A stretch of DNA of 64,000 nucleotides from Xanthostigma xanthostigma (lineage: Eukaryota; Arthropoda; Insecta; Raphidioptera; Raphidiidae): assembly GCA_963575645.1 (NCBI GenBank), contig OY754475.1, positions 22,234,509 to 22,298,508 of the forward strand, in the 5' to 3' direction. A program made the position numbers and the translations under genes. Below, in pieces: positions 58,534 to 64,000 of this stretch. A model generated the notes under the pieces. It did no database searches. It had not been told where the DNA came from and worked only from the letters and a program-made list of their open reading frames with translations. How positions within the stretch are numbered: the stretch's first letter is position 1; every line of letters begins with the position of its first letter.

Positions 58534-59399
58534 CTAGCAGTTTTTAGGTTTGACTTCTTTCCACCAATTGTGCTCGTAGTGATACTTTTGCATTTCAATA
58601 CCCTCTCTAGGCACCGGGAATATATAGCCACCAAACTCTTTTTTTGGTAACGGTGATGCGATTAAGTTCGGCGGAAAACATTGTAACGATTTAATCGTTT
58701 CACAATTCGGCGGCAGTACCCGCCTTTTCCAACCGATCCGCCGATACATTTTTGTCTAAAATTTCATTTCAAAATGTATCCGTTCAATGTAATAGATAAT
58801 AGTAAAAAAAAAACACTCACCATTTTATCTTGTTCAAAAACGTACAGTTCCACTTTTCCATCGATGAATGTTGGATCGTTGACGATATAAATTCCATCGG
58901 ACGACTTGTACATTATATTAAGGCCGTTTTTATTGAACAGTCTATAAAATTGTGCTTCTTCAATATGATATAATTCTTCATTTAGAATACAAAGCTCGAC
59001 ATCTTGTACCCATGGTAAAGTTTTTGAAGATCTTATTTGACCCCAAAGCGCTCCATAACACAGAAAATGAGTCAAATTCAACTTCGACAATATCGTATGA
59101 ACCCTGCAATAACAAAAAAAAATATATATTAGATACCGAATAAACTTTATGAGAAATACTTTCGCTGGAAATTTATGAGCACTCGTTTATTTATAACTCT
59201 GAAAACGTTTTCAAAAATCATTATATGAAATTATTCACCTAAACGCCAGATCATGCAATTTCGTTAAAAATTCGTCAGACAATTTACAATTTTTCACTTC
59301 TCTTTTGTCATCATTTGTGTCTTTAACTACAGTCCATGTTAAAACAACTATTACCACTAATAACACTGCTGTGATTGATTTTGTAAGAGTAATTCTCAT
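58534..59399 (-). CDS. LicD/fukutin-related type II membrane protein, 3 exons
   Basis: Exons on the minus strand are 59239-59399, 58821-59103 and 58534-58755. All are GT-AG with matching phases, giving 221 aa. A short cytosolic N-terminus (MRITLTK) is followed by one hydrophobic segment at about residues 8-25, as expected of a Golgi type II protein. HFLCYGALWGQIR and LPWVQDVELCILN match the opening of the LicD/fukutin nucleotidyltransferase fold. There the usual form is a glycine-rich helix followed by PWDxDxD. Here the motif reads PWVQDVE (84-90), so the first acidic residue is V and the last is E. The tail has FGGYIFPVPREG and HNWWKEV. LicD-type enzymes transfer phosphocholine or ribitol-phosphate to glycans. 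With an altered motif and small size this could be a divergent enzyme or a pseudo-enzyme. The family call is from memory of motifs. Confidence 0.7.
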
Positions 59400-62366
59400 C
59401 TTCAACACTTTAGTAAAACTTAATTATTGCTTAATAACCATTTTAACAAAATCAAAAAACACAACAATTAACGATTCAAATTTGCGGTTATGTTTTTCAC
59501 TTGACATTACTTCATAGACTTATAAAGCCCAGACGGCAGGAGTACAAACACAAAAAAAACAGTGCTACCAATCGCTATACTGTATGTTGCATAAGTTGCG
59601 GAATACACATTTAACACACATTGAAATTGACATTTATAATCAACATTTATGGCGTCTTTACCTTTATTTTTTATCACTTAGCTCTCCTTAATCGTTTACA
59701 AGTACAATTTTAGTTATAGAAGATAGTTTAATATTTTTGTCACTTGCTGAAGCAGTGTACTTTAGTGTTTGCAACATACGGTATACGCGACCATAGACTT
59801 AGTTAGGTGGCGGTTTATTCCTAGAAGGATTTAAATGGACCTGTCAAAAATGCAAGGTTATGAGAATATTTTTGATAATTTGAATTCAAAAAAGCAGAAA
59901 TATTATTTAGAATGTACAAATTTCCTCTCACAGCACCCGTCGTTAGTAATTATAAGGGAATTAATTTACAAATTTTGTTAGTAAAACATGTTATCATCTT
60001 TTATAACGGTTTCGTTTTCGACAGTTCTACAACAATCGATAGTCGACCTTCGATTCCTGGTAGGCTGTAACGGATCTTATATAAATGTTGTTATACATGC
60101 GGGAAGAGACGATGCATGTCAGGGCCCGAAAAAAATGACACATTCAACTTCATTTTATATATTAAAAATATATACATTAAATAGATGAAGTTATTGAACA
60201 TGATTTCTCTTTATACTTATTAAAGGTTAACAGAAAACAATCAACGGTTTTATATAAATGATACATCAACATCCAACCGTTCATGATAAGCACAACATTT
60301 CCACATTTCATTATAAAAAATAAACAATGATTAGAGATAAAAGTAGCTTATACAAAAATGGGAAAATAGACTCCACATTTAACAAGTTTGGATTTATTAT
60401 AAACGCACGAGCTATTGCCAAAATGTATATTTGTATGCCAATTTGTTAATGTATCATTAGGAGCGATCATCAAAACTTTTCAAGTTAAACGTAAGCATCG
60501 ACAGAAACACTCGATTCTTCTAATTAATTAAAATCAAAACATAATTGCTTGGAAATAACTTTGGTATATTGAAATTAACATGTAACGACATTGTATCCAG
60601 TTTTGCAACAACACAATTTCGTTTAAATCGGCATCCCACTGCACAAACTTAATATTGCTATTCTTATTTCACAAATAATTAAAAAGAAAAATAATGCACA
60701 CTAAACGAGTTTTATAAAAAATAGAGATTCCATTAAAAGAGTTGTTTTTCTTGTAAAAAATTTTACATAACCTCTAAATTCCAAGGTCACCAACATACAT
60801 TTTAGTAATAACCCGTCCATAATATTATGCATACACTGATACACCTGAGAAGAGTACAAATTCTGGGCTATTCGAGCTCTCTTTTGTTTATTTCTCTTCT
60901 GTGAAAAACAATTGAATTTTAATCTCTCAAATTTATAATAGAGAAATATAGAAGGTTTATTTGATACAATTCAGTCATTTTCGGGAAGCTATAAAATATT
61001 TATAAATTTGAGAGATGCGATTTATTCACTCACTTTCACTGTTTTTACAAAAACAATAAATATTTTTTACGAATTTTTTATACATAGATCGATACATCTT
61101 TTATTTTATGCATAGTTTCCGTTATATTTTTAGTACATTTATAGATTATCGAAGTCAGACATCAATAAACTTCATTCGCTTGTCTTTTCTGGTGAGTGCT
61201 CGCATTTATTATGACGAATTCGCACAGTAACAATTTCCACCGACGTCGATGCTAGTTTGTTTCAATGTAAATTTGTTTTCGGAACAGTGTATTGTTTCGT
61301 GGCACATAATGATATACTAGTTATCTTGTTAACGCAGTGGCCGAACTATCTCCGTAATAAAATAAATTAAGAATTAACTCCGGCACTCGTTTTAAAAAGC
61401 CCATCGCTTAATTTTCAGGTCAACTGCAGTGTATACATTTATTGTAGAACAGTTTTAAAAATATTAATAAATAAATCTACGCCATCGTCATTCGTTTGTT
61501 ACAGATGAATCATCGAGCTTCAACCGTTCTAATCATTGTTGTTTAATTCCACATATATCGACCAACGTAGCTATTTATTAAAATTTTTAGATAACAATTC
61601 CCTTACAATATTACATAATATACATATTCTATATTATTTTAGTCATATACATTTATAAAAATTAAATTATAGACGAATTTTGCTTTTTTTACTATTTTAT
61701 CCAGTGTCGGACTTGTGCAAAAATTTACGGAAAAAAAATGTTACACGTATATAAAAGTAAGTAACGGCTAAGTTTACGAGTCGGATTATGGAAAAAACGA
61801 CTCAATTAACAATGTACACTTTCCGTAAGCGGACTCGTTACGGATTCATTCCGATGTCGGACTCTGGATATGAAATCGAAGAAACATTTATATGTGCTCA
61901 AAAGAAACCTGTGACATTTGTATTGGTTGTCTAGGCACTGACCACTTACATAGTGATCTTAAAAAAGAAAAAAAAAAACTGACACATTACGTTCATTTTT
62001 TTTTTTTGTTATATACAATATTACTTTTGTATTACAGTAATACAAAGTTACAAATTTTAAAACAACTGGCATGTTAAGATCACTGCGTTCCTATGTTTCG
62101 TTCTGCTTTTGTTTTCCGATACAGCAAGTCCTTGATTGTTTCGCCGACTCAAGCGTCGTTTCGCGGAATTAAAAATCCGGCGCACGCGCCGTGTCGTTCA
62201 TATTTCTAGGAACATAACCTCAATCGCAAGATCTGATATCGAACCTTAATATCAAATTAAATTTATAATTATCCGTCGTCACTATCGTGTGCGTTTTTTT
62301 TACCTTATTTTAGATGGTAGTAAAAAATGTTCCCAAATAATTTATTATTTTTAATTTCTATTTATT

Positions 62367-62565
62367 TATGGACAGCCGATCGCATTAGAGTAGGGCAGGA
62401 GCCCCGGACCGTCCGACATCTTGTATAGATCTTTCTCGGGGCATGCGCAGGTTCACTTTCAGTCACGCGGGGCGTAAAAACGAGTTCGCATCTATGGCGC
62501 ATGCCCGAGAAACGATCCCAGCAAGTTATCGGCCATTCAATTCTAATAGGCATCGGCTGTCCATA
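62367..62565. mobile_element. MITE with TATGGACAGCCGAT ends
   Basis: TATGGACAGCCGATCGCATT at the left and its near complement at the right (CATCGGCTGTCCATA). Inside, TCTCGGGGCATGCGC and GCGCATGCCCGAGA form a second inverted pair. Open frames here mirror each other on both strands, as expected of a palindrome. Confidence 0.6.
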
Positions 62566-63960
62566 CATACGTCGAGTCAGTGGTCTGCATCCATCGATTT
62601 TGTGCGTTTAGTTTTCTCTACACTCTAAAAAATTGTCGCTAACAAAAAATAGTCTCGAACGGTCTCTCGACTTTCCAATAGCTCAGAACGGTTTGTCAAT
62701 TTAAATCTCCGATAATATTAGAATCCAGAAATAATTCTTGAAACAATCGTCCATGCATTAAAAAAAATACCACAAAAATGAATAACTTCTTCTTGGTGTT
62801 TCGATCAACTTAACTTCCACCTTTAACTAAAATAGCAAAGAAAGTAATTTGAAAATAAGCTGATTAGAGATATTTTAATTTTAAAATGACAGAAGAGAAA
62901 CAGATATACTTCTTAGCCTCTCTGTCCCACTCTGGTGCATAACTGATCGATTAAAGATTGATATCTAGGCTTCGGCTGAACGTGAAAAAAAATAAATGAA
63001 GCTCAACTTCGACTGAAAAAATCACCATCGAATGAATTTCAGACCTAATGCAGTTATTTTCAAATTACCTTAATACAATCGACTCTAGCGTTTTGCATTC
63101 AGTACAAAATATGTCAATTATATGGACAAATGACGAGATTTTATACAGAACTTTTTTAAAAGAAACAATGTTTAATATCAAATACAAAATTTGAGTAGCT
63201 GTGGATAATAATTCAACGATTAAGCCCTTTAATATTCACAAAAATCGTAGAAGCGATTCGTATACTTCTTTTTTTAACAAGATGGCGCCCTTACTTTGAC
63301 AAGTAACTAGCCAGGGCTATTTTTAATATTAGATTGAAATGAAGCCAAATTTGATTGATCGAAAACATAAGCGACGCAATACGAAGCAACATGTACACAT
63401 GGACTTTAGGATCGGGGGCATGGTTTTGTCTCGGGGCCAATCTCGGCAGGTAATAGACGAACAAAGATGGCCGAGATGGGATTCGTACGTGCTTATTTTG
63501 AAATTACGTATCGGGTGCAAAATTATAAAGTCGACTGTATCGGAGTATTCGTAATATAGATATAGCAAGTATTTAACAGTATAAAATGTCTCTTAATATT
63601 ACTCAATCGCAATAGACCTATAAATACCACAACATTCTATAATATTTACCTATTTTAAAATTATCATCTTCACCCATACCGCGGTAGCCAATGCAAGAAC
63701 CAAAGTCGCAACATGAGTTAAAAACAAAATCGTTCGGTTATCAAGGTCACGAAAAACAACCGATGTCTAAAAACAAAATGGTTTCTTATAAAGGATACAA
63801 AAACCCCATCGAAACAAAGTTGAAGTTTTTAACGTGAATGATTTATCAAGGATATAACCTTCTCTTTCTGAAGTCAGATAAAACAGTAGAACGCATGTAT
63901 TTTCAACCTATCGGGACTAATTTTTAACTCCTACTTCAAACTTACTTCGTGGCAGTTATA

Positions 63961-64000
63961 GACCAATCAAAAGAAACCTTCATTTATTTGAGGTTAAACG
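63961..64000 (+). repeat. Interspersed repeat family (copy 3, cut by window end)
   Basis: GACCAATCAAAAGAAACCTT and TTTGAGGTTAAACG match the first half of the family at 8205-8375. The rest lies beyond the window. Confidence 0.55.

Larger units (their letters stand above)
59400..64000. other. Gene-free AT-rich end of window
   Basis: Upstream of the LicD-like gene. It contains the MITE at 62367-62565, a CTCTCAAATTTATA/TATAAATTTGAGAG pair at 60924-61015, a GGCGCACGCGCC palindrome near 62180 and CAAGATGGCGCC at 63278. None is tied to a gene. It could be intergenic or a long intron. Confidence 0.35.

Overview
The window is AT-rich, repeat-laden nuclear DNA from an arthropod, most likely an insect. 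Its genes are animal orthologues split by canonical GT-AG introns. Hemiptera is a guess from the repeat style, and I cannot name the species. No bacterial, plasmid or phage feature is visible.

Layout. Positions 1 to about 28,500 hold no confident host gene. They are a graveyard of short DNA transposons: hAT, pogo/Tigger-like and Helitron-like elements, and many foldback elements. They also hold a cluster of copies of one unknown exon and a very large simple-repeat block at 23,117-26,462. That block runs through (CA)n, (CAG)20, eleven copies of a 20-bp unit and 369 copies of an 8-bp unit.

From 28,564 to 59,399 lies a gene-dense segment. In order it holds a FAHD2-like fumarylacetoacetate hydrolase family protein (+), mitochondrial ribosomal protein bL35m (-), the MICOS core subunit MIC60/mitofilin (+), the AAA ATPase AFG1L (-), TFIIE-alpha (-), RABL3 (+), the last exon of an unidentified gene (+) and a small LicD/fukutin-like type II membrane protein (-). 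I rebuilt exon structures by joining open frames at splice sites with matching phase. Seven gene models come out complete, with lengths close to the known families. From 59,400 to 64,000 I see no gene.

How the genes relate. The first four genes in a row are nuclear genes for proteins of the mitochondrion or of a family often found there. bL35m and MIC60 are transcribed outward from a 127-bp shared promoter. TFIIE-alpha and RABL3 form a second divergent pair. FAHD2/bL35m, MIC60/AFG1L and the orphan exon/LicD gene are convergent pairs. The introns of the FAHD2-like gene and AFG1L carry many of the repeats also seen in the gene-poor half.

Most notable leads: two inverted-repeat elements, each with a hammerhead-ribozyme-like core; a compact element made of two near-identical hairpins inside one terminal inverted repeat; several almost perfect long palindromes; the unknown exon family arranged head-to-head; and the stepwise satellite cascade.
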